In this document: positions 41,522 to 49,462 of the stretch, piece after piece | How positions within the stretch are numbered: position 1 is the stretch's first letter | How the letters are laid out: every line of letters begins with the position of its first letter | From: Bradyrhizobium sp. dw_411 | GTDB lineage: Bacteria; Pseudomonadota; Alphaproteobacteria; Rhizobiales; Xanthobacteraceae | DNA length: 64,000 bases | NCBI RefSeq assembly: GCF_018449695.1 | Contig: NZ_JAAVUY010000005.1 | Span: 248,001-312,000 of the forward strand | Direction of reading: 5' to 3' | Position numbers and translations under genes: made by a program | Notes under the pieces: generated by a model | The model's input: the letters and a program-made list of their open reading frames with translations, nothing else | The model's database searches: none | Told to the model about the DNA's origin: nothing

Positions 41522-42373
41522 TCACAGTGTCCGCGTCAGATCGTCAAACAACTCATCCACGGCATAGGCGCGCGGGATCAGCCCCTGTTGTGCACTATAT
41601 CGAATAATCATCTCCAGCGAGCGGCGCATTTCGTCGGCGTTGAATCGTATCGAACCGGGCGGCGCGAGTGCCGCACTCTCGCGCAACAATTTTGAGACTT
41701 CGCGCACCGCATCGGGATGGTTCTGCGACAACGGCGCACTGACGACAACCATATGGTTGATCGGCGTCACGCCGTGTTTGGCGAACCATGATTTCTCTTC
41801 GCGTTCAACGTCGGGAAACAGCAGCTTCAAGTCGGGATGTTCGACCTTCTCGCCGAGAACCGCATCGAGTTCGCCGTCGACCAGCATCTGAACGATCTGC
41901 TTGCCCGCCGGCGCCCGCTTGGTCGTGTCCTTGAATTCGGCGACATGCGCGTCTTCGAACGTGACCCAGTCGATCGAGTTGAGATCGACGCCGTAATCAT
42001 TAGCGAGAATGCCGCGCAGCCACGCGCCCGTCGTGGTGGTGAAGGAGCGAATGCCGACGCGCTTGCCGTTCAGATCGGAGGGCGTCATCGTTCCCGATTT
42101 GGCATTATAGAGCGCATAGGCGTGCTGAAACCGCGCCAGCACCACGTTGGGCAGCAGCACCATCGGCTTGCCGAAGCTTTTGGCCATCAAATACGTGACG
42201 ATCGCCATCTCGGAGACGTCGAAGGCCCCTTCCCGGACCATCGGCTTGAAGCCCTTGTTGGTCGGCGAATAGTCGGCAAAATCGAACGCGACCAAATCAG
42301 ACTTGATCGAGCCATCCTTCAGCGCCTTGGTGCCAGGATGGCCGCCAAGCAATGTGCGTAGCCGTAGCGTCAT
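41522..42373 (-). CDS. 4,5-dihydroxyphthalate decarboxylase-like protein
   Basis: 283 residues from the ATG at 42373, one base after the preceding stop (TGAGATG). A longer frame reaching 42700 only adds antiphase sequence of the neighbour. The protein has the periplasmic-binding-protein fold of 4,5-dihydroxyphthalate decarboxylase (Pht5): FKPMVREGAFDVSEMAIVTYL, NAKSGTMTPSDLNGKRVGIRSF, LRGILANDYGVDLNSIDWVTFED and MLVDGELDAVLG. No signal peptide, consistent with a cytoplasmic enzyme. Pht5 converts 4,5-dihydroxyphthalate to protocatechuate, the compound expected by its neighbours. Some relatives are ABC binding proteins, so the activity needs a test. Confidence 0.8.
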   Translation of the reverse strand: MTLRLRTLLGGHPGTKALKDGSIKSDLVAFDFADYSPTNKGFKPMVREGAFDVSEMAIVTYLMAKSFGKPMVLLPNVVLARFQHAYALYNAKSGTMTPSDLNGKRVGIRSFTTTTGAWLRGILANDYGVDLNSIDWVTFEDAHVAEFKDTTKRAPAGKQIVQMLVDGELDAVLGEKVEHPDLKLLFPDVEREEKSWFAKHGVTPINHMVVVSAPLSQNHPDAVREVSKLLRESAALAPPGSIRFNADEMRRSLEMIIRYSAQQGLIPRAYAVDELFDDLTRTL

Positions 42374-42374
42374 C

Positions 42375-43067
42375 TCAATCAGACTCGGGTTCGTCGATAT
42401 AGACGAGGCCCGCTTTGGCGAGCGGTTCGCGCATCTTGTACATGTCGAGGCCGAGCACGCCTGAAGCGAGGATCTGACGCTTGCCCTCCTCGTCCGCCCT
42501 GCGCTTTTCGCCCTTGGCCGCGACGTCGCCCGCATCCTTTCGGCGCACCACCACCACGCCATCGTCATCGGCGACCACAACATCGCCGGGCTGAACATTG
42601 ACTCCCGCGCACACCACGGGAACGTTGACCGCGCCCGGCGTCGCCTTGACGGTGCCCTTGGCCGAAATCGCCTTCGACCACACCGGAAAGCCCATTTCAC
42701 GAAGCGATTTCACGTCGCGGCAACCGGCGTCAATAATCAGACCCACGACACCGCGCGCCTTCAGCGAGGTCGCGAGGAGATCGCCGAACATCCCGTCGGT
42801 ATTGTCAGTGGTGCAGCCGACCACCAGGATATCGCCGGGTTTGCACTGTTCGACACCGACATGGATCATCCAGTTGTCACCGGGCTGCGCCAGCACGGTG
42901 ACCGCCGTGCCCGCGGCTTCGCCGCCGGCCCATACCGGGCGCAGATAGGGCTTCATCAACCCGCTCCGGCCATAGGCTTCATGCACCGTCGAGGTGCCGA
43001 GCGCACCCAGACGTTTGACGACATCCGCCTCGGCACGCTTGATGTTGCGGACAACGACGCTCTTCAT
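42375..43067 (-). CDS. ligK: 4-carboxy-4-hydroxy-2-oxoadipate aldolase/oxaloacetate decarboxylase
   Basis: 230 residues of the LigK/GalC/HMG aldolase (RraA-like) family. The start at 43067 (MKSVVVRNIKRAEADVVKRLG) gives the usual length; the frame extends to 43190 without support. The active-site segments are present: GALGTSTVHEAYGRSGLM, GDLLATSLKARGVVGLIID with GCRD (Arg/Asp for pyruvate and Mg2+ binding), and PGDVVVADDDGVVVV. It splits 4-carboxy-4-hydroxy-2-oxoadipate to pyruvate and oxaloacetate, the last step of protocatechuate 4,5-cleavage. It overlaps the GalB gene by 4 bases. Confidence 0.92.
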   Translation of the reverse strand: MKSVVVRNIKRAEADVVKRLGALGTSTVHEAYGRSGLMKPYLRPVWAGGEAAGTAVTVLAQPGDNWMIHVGVEQCKPGDILVVGCTTDNTDGMFGDLLATSLKARGVVGLIIDAGCRDVKSLREMGFPVWSKAISAKGTVKATPGAVNVPVVCAGVNVQPGDVVVADDDGVVVVRRKDAGDVAAKGEKRRADEEGKRQILASGVLGLDMYKMREPLAKAGLVYIDEPESD

Positions 43068-43777
43068 ACCAACTCCTCCATCGCCATCGGGAACAGCCGC
43101 TGATAGGCCTCGCCGTAGGTCATGGCCTTGCCGGAATTGCGTCCGCCCTGCATGCCCCGCTGCAGCGCCACCCGCTCGTAATAGGCCCACAGATGTTTCT
43201 GGGCCGCGAGAATTTCAAACGTCTTGCGCTTGATATCCCAGACCTCGTCGATGTTGAGAATGACCTGCGGCTTGAAATTGCACATTTCGGGCTGATGCGG
43301 CTCGAACAGAAACACCGGTGGCGCCGCATAATTGTAATCGGCCTGCGGCTTGTGGCCCATCGCCTGCGCCACGATGCGCGCTTCCTGGGCGTAGGCGGTC
43401 GCCGCGGGATGATCGACGTTGTAGGGATCTTCCAGCGAATGCGTCAGCACAAAGCTCGGATTGAGCTCGCGGTAAATGTCGATCAACCGCTCCATATGCG
43501 CCTCGGTGAGGCGCAGCGGATAATCGCCGGCATCGAAGAATTCGATCTCGGCGCCGAGCGAGGCCGCGGCGCGTTCCGCCTCGTCCTTGCGGCCGGCCTT
43601 GACCTTCTCCAGCGTCATTCCCGGCTGCTTCCAGGCAAACTGGGATTCCCCGCGCTCGCCGAAGGCGAGGCAGACGATCTTGACGCGGTAACCCTTCTTG
43701 GCGTGCAGGGCGATGGCGCCGCCCGCGCGCCAGACGAAATCTCCGGGGTGTGCGCTGACAACAAGGCCGGTTTTCAT
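43064..43777 (-). CDS. galB: PIG-L family 4-oxalomesaconate hydratase (GalB-like)
   Basis: 237 residues, LmbE/PIG-L fold. GalB hydrates 4-oxalomesaconate to 4-carboxy-4-hydroxy-2-oxoadipate, the substrate of the next gene product, so the order fits. The N-terminal metal motif, HPDD in deacetylases, reads SAHPGDFVWRAGGAIALHAK; the FVWRAGG run is typical of the GalB-type branch. Further motifs: CLAFGERGES, FVLTHSLEDPYNVDHPA (H-x2-H region) and LFEPHQPEMCNF. The ATG follows an AAGGAG site. First gene of the LigK/decarboxylase operon. Confidence 0.85.
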   Translation of the reverse strand: MKTGLVVSAHPGDFVWRAGGAIALHAKKGYRVKIVCLAFGERGESQFAWKQPGMTLEKVKAGRKDEAERAAASLGAEIEFFDAGDYPLRLTEAHMERLIDIYRELNPSFVLTHSLEDPYNVDHPAATAYAQEARIVAQAMGHKPQADYNYAAPPVFLFEPHQPEMCNFKPQVILNIDEVWDIKRKTFEILAAQKHLWAYYERVALQRGMQGGRNSGKAMTYGEAYQRLFPMAMEELV

Positions 43778-43933
43778 GGGACAATGGTCTCCTTTTTGTT
43801 TTTGTCTTGTCGGGTCCGCATGATCTTATCCGAGATGGCTATCCCGCAGAAAGCTGTTTCGGCACTTGCCTTCAGCACTTTTCAGTGGGCTGCCATCTCG
43901 GACATTCTCTTGGCGGCGCGTTACGCCTTTGCG

Positions 43934-44431
43934 TCAGCGCAGGCGTTGCTTGACGATCAAGGCGAGCGGCACCGCATAGAAGAAGTGCGACATGAACCCG
44001 CCAATCACCACGAACGGATCGAGGTAGTTCGGATGATCGTTCGAAGCGATCGCGATCGCAACATGCATCACGATCCACAGCACGATCGCGAAGAACAAGG
44101 CCACGAACGTCGCCTCATAGCCGCGACGGCGGAAGTACGGCCAGATAAATGCGAACAGCACGCCCCAGGCGAAGCAAAAGAAGAAGTGAATTCCGGTACC
44201 GACGACGTAGGCCATCGCGCCCAGCGATTCCTGGACGCCCTTGCCGAAGACCAATCCCGTCGCGTTGCGCGGAATGCCGGCCATCGGCATCAAATGCTGG
44301 ATTCCCACCCAGACAATTGCTTCGTAAATCCAGATAATGACGCCTCCGACCAGGCCTCCGAGAAGACCGGCGTAAACGGTCTCTTTGGTTTCCGATGTAG
44401 CCAGCGTGTTTTGAGACGTTAGTGTGCTCAT
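43934..44431 (-). CDS. YagU-like (DUF1440) inner membrane protein
   Basis: 165 residues starting at 44431 (MSTLTSQNTLATSE); the frame reaches 44509. About four hydrophobic segments: GLLGGLVGGVIIWIYEAIVW, MAYVVGTGIHFFFCFAWGVL, FVALFFAIVLWIVMHVAIAI and GGFMSHFFYAVPLALI. The layout fits E. coli YagU, reported to contribute to acid resistance. It is 105 bases downstream of the TetR gene and likely its partner or target. The 43778-43933 spacer shows no gene. Confidence 0.8.
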   Translation of the reverse strand: MSTLTSQNTLATSETKETVYAGLLGGLVGGVIIWIYEAIVWVGIQHLMPMAGIPRNATGLVFGKGVQESLGAMAYVVGTGIHFFFCFAWGVLFAFIWPYFRRRGYEATFVALFFAIVLWIVMHVAIAIASNDHPNYLDPFVVIGGFMSHFFYAVPLALIVKQRLR

Positions 44432-44536
44432 GACAATGTTCACTCCCCTGTAAATCAGCCTCGTTTGAAGGGCTGCTTTTAGTACCCCTAACCACTCTAT
44501 CGGTGGCACTCCCTGCCGATCCTTCCTGAGGCAGCT

Positions 44537-45250
44537 TCAGGTCTTGATTTGGCCCACGGCCCGGCGCCGTGACGGGTCCGGCTGATCCAGCGCGGCCGCT
44601 TGCAGCGAGGCGACGGTCGAGCGCACCAGTTGCTCCATGGCGTGCGCCGCATCGAAACCGTCGGCATCGCCGCGCGACAGACGGGATACGCGTTCCGGCG
44701 TGACCAGCGTGTAGTAGAGCGCGCCCAGAAGAAAGTGGCTGCGCCAGACGATTTCGGCACGCGGGATGTGCGGCAGGCTCTCGTGGATCATATCGATAAA
44801 GGCGTGACTGGTGTCGTCGAAGGTCTGCGCGATGATCCGGCCGGCGACCTCGTTTCCTTCCGCCGACATGACCGCACGCAGCCGGGTAAAGCGCGCGCCG
44901 CCGCCCGCGAGGTCGCTGCCGGAAGAAAAGGCCGGCAGCACATACGCGCGCACGATCGCCTCCAGCCTGTCCTGGACGTCCCGCACGCGCTTCGCCTCGG
45001 TCAGCAACTCCGAGCGCCTGCGATTCATCGGTTCGCAATGGCGCTGATAGATTTCGAGAAGCAGGCCGTCCTTGGTCTTGAAATGATAGGTCACGCTGCC
45101 GGGATTGGCGCCGGCGGCTTGCGCGATGTCCCGAACCGACACCGCGTTGAAGCCATTTATCGAAAACAGCTCTTCCGCGGCGCACAGGATCGCTTCGCGC
45201 ATATTGGGCTTGCGCGCGGCGGATTCATCGCTGGCGGACGGGCGGACCAT
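44537..45250 (-). CDS. TetR family transcriptional regulator
   Basis: 237 residues from the ATG at 45250; the frame extends to 45274 but that would place the start inside the operator palindrome. N-terminal helix-turn-helix: MREAILCAAEELFSINGFNAVSVRDIAQAAGANPGSVTYHFKTKDGLL (about residues 17-64), followed by an all-helical ligand domain with a TetR_C_33-like region. A perfect 22-bp palindrome abuts the start codon, indicating autorepression. The downstream YagU-like gene is probably in the same unit. Confidence 0.9.
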   Translation of the reverse strand: MVRPSASDESAARKPNMREAILCAAEELFSINGFNAVSVRDIAQAAGANPGSVTYHFKTKDGLLLEIYQRHCEPMNRRRSELLTEAKRVRDVQDRLEAIVRAYVLPAFSSGSDLAGGGARFTRLRAVMSAEGNEVAGRIIAQTFDDTSHAFIDMIHESLPHIPRAEIVWRSHFLLGALYYTLVTPERVSRLSRGDADGFDAAHAMEQLVRSTVASLQAAALDQPDPSRRRAVGQIKT

Positions 45251-45272
45251 GATTTGTACAAATGTACAAATC
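45251..45272. promoter_or_regulatory. TetR operator: perfect 22-bp palindrome at the start codon
   Basis: Arms GATTTGTACA and TGTACAAATC separated by AA. It directly precedes the TetR ATG (45250), a classic position for an autoregulated TetR gene. Confidence 0.75.
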
Positions 45273-45294
45273 ATCCGGTCGAGTCAACAAATAT

Positions 45295-45315
45295 CTTGTA
45301 CGAAATCGATACAAA
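45295..45315. promoter_or_regulatory. Second, imperfect TetR-like operator
   Basis: TTGTACG and CGATACAA arms about 25-45 bases upstream of the perfect palindrome and sharing its TTGTA...TACAA core. Could be a second binding site of the same regulator. Confidence 0.5.
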
Positions 45316-45440
45316 ACGGGCGTGGCGGCTCACCCGGCGCAGGGGTCAGCGGATACCGGAAAAGCGACGCGCTCGACTGGAAATCAGTTGCGGCAACGCT
45401 AATCGAGCCGTGAGAACTGCGCTGCGTTGTGATTGGCGCC

Positions 45441-46271
45441 TTAACGCCCCCTTGTATCGGCCGCGGTGGTCCGCACCCTTCGCCACGCCAGCACGACACC
45501 AGTGAGGCTGAAGGCTAGGCCACAGAGACAGAGCGCCACGATCACCACCGACCGCAGCAGCGGACGTGACGTCAGCGGCGCGAAGTCGAGCGTGTGAAAG
45601 CTGCGCAGCGGCCAGTCCTCCGACAGCGAAAGAAAGCCGGACAAAATCCAGATGAAGATAAAGGGCGCGAATACGAGGCCGAGCGTGTGATGCCAGAGTT
45701 GCAGGCCTTGATAGGCGGGCGTCTTCTTCCCGATCGCAGTGCCAAGCCGAGCGATGCCGATGACGACGCCGAGGCCCACGCCAATTGTTCCGATCAGCGA
45801 CAGCCACCATACCAACGCGAGCCAGACTTTGGTGTGATGGCGCAGTGCCGCCGGATAAATCCAGTGAGCGATACTGCCGAAGTAATTGAACGTCCGTATC
45901 TGTCGGGTCGTGACGAGAACGATATCGCCCCCGGTCGACGAGACGTACAACACAGTTCCGGCCGTGTCGTTCAGGGCGACGCGGAAAAGCGGACGGTCGG
46001 AATCGTAATCGCCTGACACCGTCCACTGGTCGTAGTCCACGCGCTCCGCTGTGACACGCGAGGCGTCAAGCCTATGCGAGCGCGCATAGCCGGCGGCAAC
46101 ATCCCGCGCGGCGTCCTCGCTGACGGCTTCGACACGGCCCGTTGAGGTTACCGCTTTATCGCGTGCCGGAAACGGCACGAAATGCATCACGATCCCCGAC
46201 GCGAACCACATCGCGAACAGCAGGCAGAACACAACACCCCACCAGCGATGCAGCAATATCAGGAGATGCAT
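45441..46271 (-). CDS. PepSY-domain membrane protein
   Basis: 276 residues. N-terminal span (LHRWWGVVFCLLFAMWFASG), a periplasmic PepSY region with RVDYDQWTVSGDYDSDRPLF and LNDTAGTVLYVSS, then spans around 150-175, 200-225 and 240-265, including HRWW and HHTLG histidines that could bind haem. PepSY_TM proteins next to TonB receptors are thought to reduce or release metal from the imported chelate. The start is 18 bases after the receptor stop, so both lie under the cobalamin riboswitch. Confidence 0.88.
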   Translation of the reverse strand: MHLLILLHRWWGVVFCLLFAMWFASGIVMHFVPFPARDKAVTSTGRVEAVSEDAARDVAAGYARSHRLDASRVTAERVDYDQWTVSGDYDSDRPLFRVALNDTAGTVLYVSSTGGDIVLVTTRQIRTFNYFGSIAHWIYPAALRHHTKVWLALVWWLSLIGTIGVGLGVVIGIARLGTAIGKKTPAYQGLQLWHHTLGLVFAPFIFIWILSGFLSLSEDWPLRSFHTLDFAPLTSRPLLRSVVIVALCLCGLAFSLTGVVLAWRRVRTTAADTRGR

Positions 46272-46289
46272 CGCTGGTGTCTGCTCTCT

Positions 46290-48734
46290 TCACCATTTTG
46301 CCGAGGCGGCCAGTTCAAACGTCCTCGGTGCGCCAAGGAAGACCTGGTCGGGGTAACCCGGATCGGACCATGCCGCGTACAGCGTGTTCGTCAAGTTACG
46401 AACCCTGAAGGTTACGCGCATGGTCTGAAGCCCCTGCCACGGCAGATCCCGGCCGGGTATATCGACGAACGCATAGACGTCCGCCGTGGTATAGGCCTGC
46501 ATGGTCGTGAGGTCGTCCTCGTAGAGATAGCGGTTGCCGACATGGCGGACGGAACCGCCAAATTCGACCGGCCAGCGCCAGTTGTTGAGGCGATAGGACG
46601 CCCCGGCATTGATAATGACGGGCGCCACGTTCGAAGGCGTATTGCCATCCGCCGACACGCCGTTGAAAAAGAAATTGGAGTAATGCGCCGCTGTGAACGC
46701 GACATTGCCCCATAGCTTGACGTTTTCGACCGGCCGAACCGCCGCGGCGAATTCCACGCCCTTGGTCCGGATTTCGCCCGCGAGCGTCGATGTGGTGTCG
46801 TTGATTGCAACGTAAACATTCCGGCGCGCCAGATCGTAAACGGACAGCGTCCACTCGGCCTTCCCGTCCCACAGCAATTGCTTGACGCCGGTTTCGTAGA
46901 TGCGCGAACTGGTCAAGTCGAGCGGCGTGCCGGGCGACAGCGAGAAGATGCCGGCCGCCGCCGGGTCATAAGCAGTCGCATACATGCTGTAGAATACGAG
47001 ATTGCGGATTGGCTCAAACGTATACGCCGCACGATAAGAAACCGGCTGCCAGTTTTTGGTGAAAGGCTGGCCATCCGGTATCGTGCCATCGAAATTGACG
47101 CCGTTGCGCGACAGCGTGAAATCATCGACTCGCACACCACCGATCAAGGCGAACATCGGCGTCAGCTTCAATCGATCCTCGAACGACCCGGCGATTGTGT
47201 CGAGGCGACTGTTTCGAATGTTCGGACTCATCATACCGTAAAGGCCGGGGTCCGGATCGAGCACCGAAACCGTATCGGCCGGAAAGCCCCCATTGCCTTC
47301 CTGAGTAAAGGTGATGTCGTTCCGGCTTACCTGGAGCTGGGTGGCGAAACGGTTTTCCATTCCCAGGAACGAACTGTTCCAGGTCAGGTCGGTGTTGTCC
47401 CCGGCCACCTGCTGCTTATGCGTGACGAAAAAACGATCGCGGTCGATGGTCGAGGTAGCCAGATCGAAGCCGTAGGTCTCGCTGTCGATCCAATGCCGCC
47501 TGGCATTATAGTCGTAGGCCTGGTTCTTGAGGGTAATGTCGTTGCTGAGCGCCCATTCGAATCCGCCACGCAGCCAAAGCTCCTGCGCGCCGGTGGAATT
47601 GTCGGCGACGTTGTAGTTGGTGTGCAGCGTCCGCGAATCCACCGTCAGCGGTCCGAGAACCGAACCGTCGAACGTGCTGATGGCCGTACCCGAGACGACA
47701 CCGTTCCTGGCGAACGGCCCGGCAAACGAAACAGGAACCAGCGGCGTTCCCCAGTAAGCGTGCCCGTCGTCTCTCTTGTATTCGATGGCGCCGAACACCT
47801 TGAATGAATCGGTCACGCGATAGTTCAATTGGGCCGAGAAGTTGGTGAGATCCTGATAGTCGCCATCGATGAAGCTGGCGATTTTCGACTGGCCGATGTC
47901 GACGCGATAATCCAGGCCCGGGATCAACGTGCTGCCGCCCGAACCGAAATGGGTCCGGTAGGTTCCAAGCGAATCGATCGAGCCGTCCAGTTCGTTCTTG
48001 ATCGGACCCGTGGTCGGCTGCCGGTTCACATAATTGACCGAGCCGCCGATCGCATCCAGGCCCGACATCAGCGACGAAGGACCTTTCAGAAATTCGACCC
48101 GGTCGAGATTGGACGTATCCATCACGCGCGAGGTGATGCCTTGCGGACCGATCGAGATTCCATTGTAGAGCACGTTGACGGAGCTAAAAGTAAAGCCTCG
48201 CATGGAAAACCCGCCGGGCGCGCCGGCCGCATCGCCGGAGAGCACGCCGACCGCGCCTTGCGCGGTTTCGGTGGTGGTGCGGTAGCCCTGCTCGCGCATG
48301 GTCTGCTGATCGACAACCTCGACGGTCGCAGGCGTTTGGAGGACGGTCAGGCCCAGCCGCGTCGCGCTGGTCGCGACGACATTGGTGTTGAGCGGTGTCG
48401 GCGCGGCTTCGCTGCTGACCGGTGCTGGAGGTGCCGGCGGTAGCGGCTTCCTGGTATTGCGAGCGGCGACCCGTTTTGTCCGCCTCGCTCCGCCTTGAGT
48501 GTCGGCCTCACTTCGCGAAGTGCCTTTTGGTTTCGCAGGCGAGACCACGACCGGCCCAATCGTGTTGGGCGCTTGCGCATTATTCGAAGCATCTTGCGCC
48601 AATACGGGCCTTTCGGCGCCGATCAGCAGCGAGAACGCCAGGCTAAATGGCAGCGCCGAACCGGAAAGCCAGTTCAGCCGTGATGAGTACCCGCGTAATG
48701 ACGCAGGGGATCTGCAGATGTTGAGAATCGACAA
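46290..48734 (-). CDS. TonB-dependent outer membrane receptor (siderophore-receptor type)
   Basis: 814 residues. A signal region is followed by a Pro/Lys-rich stretch (residues ~60-110). The plug domain begins near LGLTVLQTPATVEVVDQQTM and includes the MRGFTFSSVNVLYNGISIG segment and GLDAIGGSVNYVNRQP. A 22-strand barrel follows, ending in the outer-membrane signature ...RTFELAASAKW with a terminal Trp. The family is usually annotated as ferric-siderophore receptor, but the gene sits ~130 bases after a cobalamin riboswitch, suggesting uptake of a corrinoid or cobalt complex instead. Co-transcribed with the PepSY gene. Confidence 0.92.
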   Translation of the reverse strand: MSILNICRSPASLRGYSSRLNWLSGSALPFSLAFSLLIGAERPVLAQDASNNAQAPNTIGPVVVSPAKPKGTSRSEADTQGGARRTKRVAARNTRKPLPPAPPAPVSSEAAPTPLNTNVVATSATRLGLTVLQTPATVEVVDQQTMREQGYRTTTETAQGAVGVLSGDAAGAPGGFSMRGFTFSSVNVLYNGISIGPQGITSRVMDTSNLDRVEFLKGPSSLMSGLDAIGGSVNYVNRQPTTGPIKNELDGSIDSLGTYRTHFGSGGSTLIPGLDYRVDIGQSKIASFIDGDYQDLTNFSAQLNYRVTDSFKVFGAIEYKRDDGHAYWGTPLVPVSFAGPFARNGVVSGTAISTFDGSVLGPLTVDSRTLHTNYNVADNSTGAQELWLRGGFEWALSNDITLKNQAYDYNARRHWIDSETYGFDLATSTIDRDRFFVTHKQQVAGDNTDLTWNSSFLGMENRFATQLQVSRNDITFTQEGNGGFPADTVSVLDPDPGLYGMMSPNIRNSRLDTIAGSFEDRLKLTPMFALIGGVRVDDFTLSRNGVNFDGTIPDGQPFTKNWQPVSYRAAYTFEPIRNLVFYSMYATAYDPAAAGIFSLSPGTPLDLTSSRIYETGVKQLLWDGKAEWTLSVYDLARRNVYVAINDTTSTLAGEIRTKGVEFAAAVRPVENVKLWGNVAFTAAHYSNFFFNGVSADGNTPSNVAPVIINAGASYRLNNWRWPVEFGGSVRHVGNRYLYEDDLTTMQAYTTADVYAFVDIPGRDLPWQGLQTMRVTFRVRNLTNTLYAAWSDPGYPDQVFLGAPRTFELAASAKW

Positions 48735-48861
48735 GTTATTGCTCGACGGCGAATATCCAAACCGTCAGGCGCGTTCATCACGACAATCTGCCCTCGCCCC
48801 AATGCGGCAGACAACGTAACTCTTACAACGCATCGGAGCACCCCGCCCAACGCGTTCGCGC

Positions 48862-49065
48862 ATGACCATTACCGGCAGCAGGTTTCCTGGCTCGCGGGTC
48901 GTCACCTTCAACCACCTTCCCAAGATCGAAAGAACGATCCCAGTGGTATTAATGGTCGTCGGCTCACCGCTTACAGTTGCGGGGGCAGCTCCGGCATTGT
49001 CTGTCGTGACAGACGCACCGTATTCCCTTGGTTAGCCCTTGCGGGCACTACCGTCGATGAACGTG
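48862..49065 (-). promoter_or_regulatory. Cobalamin (AdoCbl) riboswitch
   Basis: On the minus strand the conserved elements appear in order: ATGCCGGAGCTGCCCCCGCAA, CTGTAAGCGGTGAG, a CACTGGG segment, GGGAAGGTGG, and the B12 box GCCAGGAAACCTGC (48877-48891 complement). These are the hallmarks of the B12 element. It precedes the TonB receptor and PepSY genes and is expected to shut them off when adenosylcobalamin is abundant. Boundaries are approximate. The rest of the 49066-49462 spacer shows nothing I can support. Confidence 0.95.
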
Positions 49066-49462
49066 ACACCGGGTCGCATCGGCGTCAACAAACGAATCCG
49101 AAGGATTTGTGGAGCGCTGATTTGTCGCGCCCCGAATATGGACCTCATCCGCGCCCTCGGCAAAGGCCGCATCAGGCAAACCGGAATCGAATCGCGCTTC
49201 GCCCGCGTCCGGTTTTCCGCAGGCTTCGGAAGACTGCTTCATACATTTTTTCCATTTCGGGCAACGGCACTTTCGCCATGGTAAACCAAACCTTAAGGCG
49301 GGCTGCGACCGCGCCAGCAACAAATAGACAAAAAGTAGGGTTTTCCGGCGAAATCGCCGTGGCGCCGCAGGCGACGGCGGTCCAACGGCACAAATCCCGG
49401 CCAATATTCCGCCGATTTGAACCACCCGGCTTAACCGTTTCTCCAACGACCGGCGGCATAGT

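Noticed and set aside
42374..42700. Upstream extension of the decarboxylase-like gene into ligK
   Set aside because: Would overlap ligK by over 300 bases in another frame; the ATG at 42373 sits one base after the ligK stop as in coupled genes.
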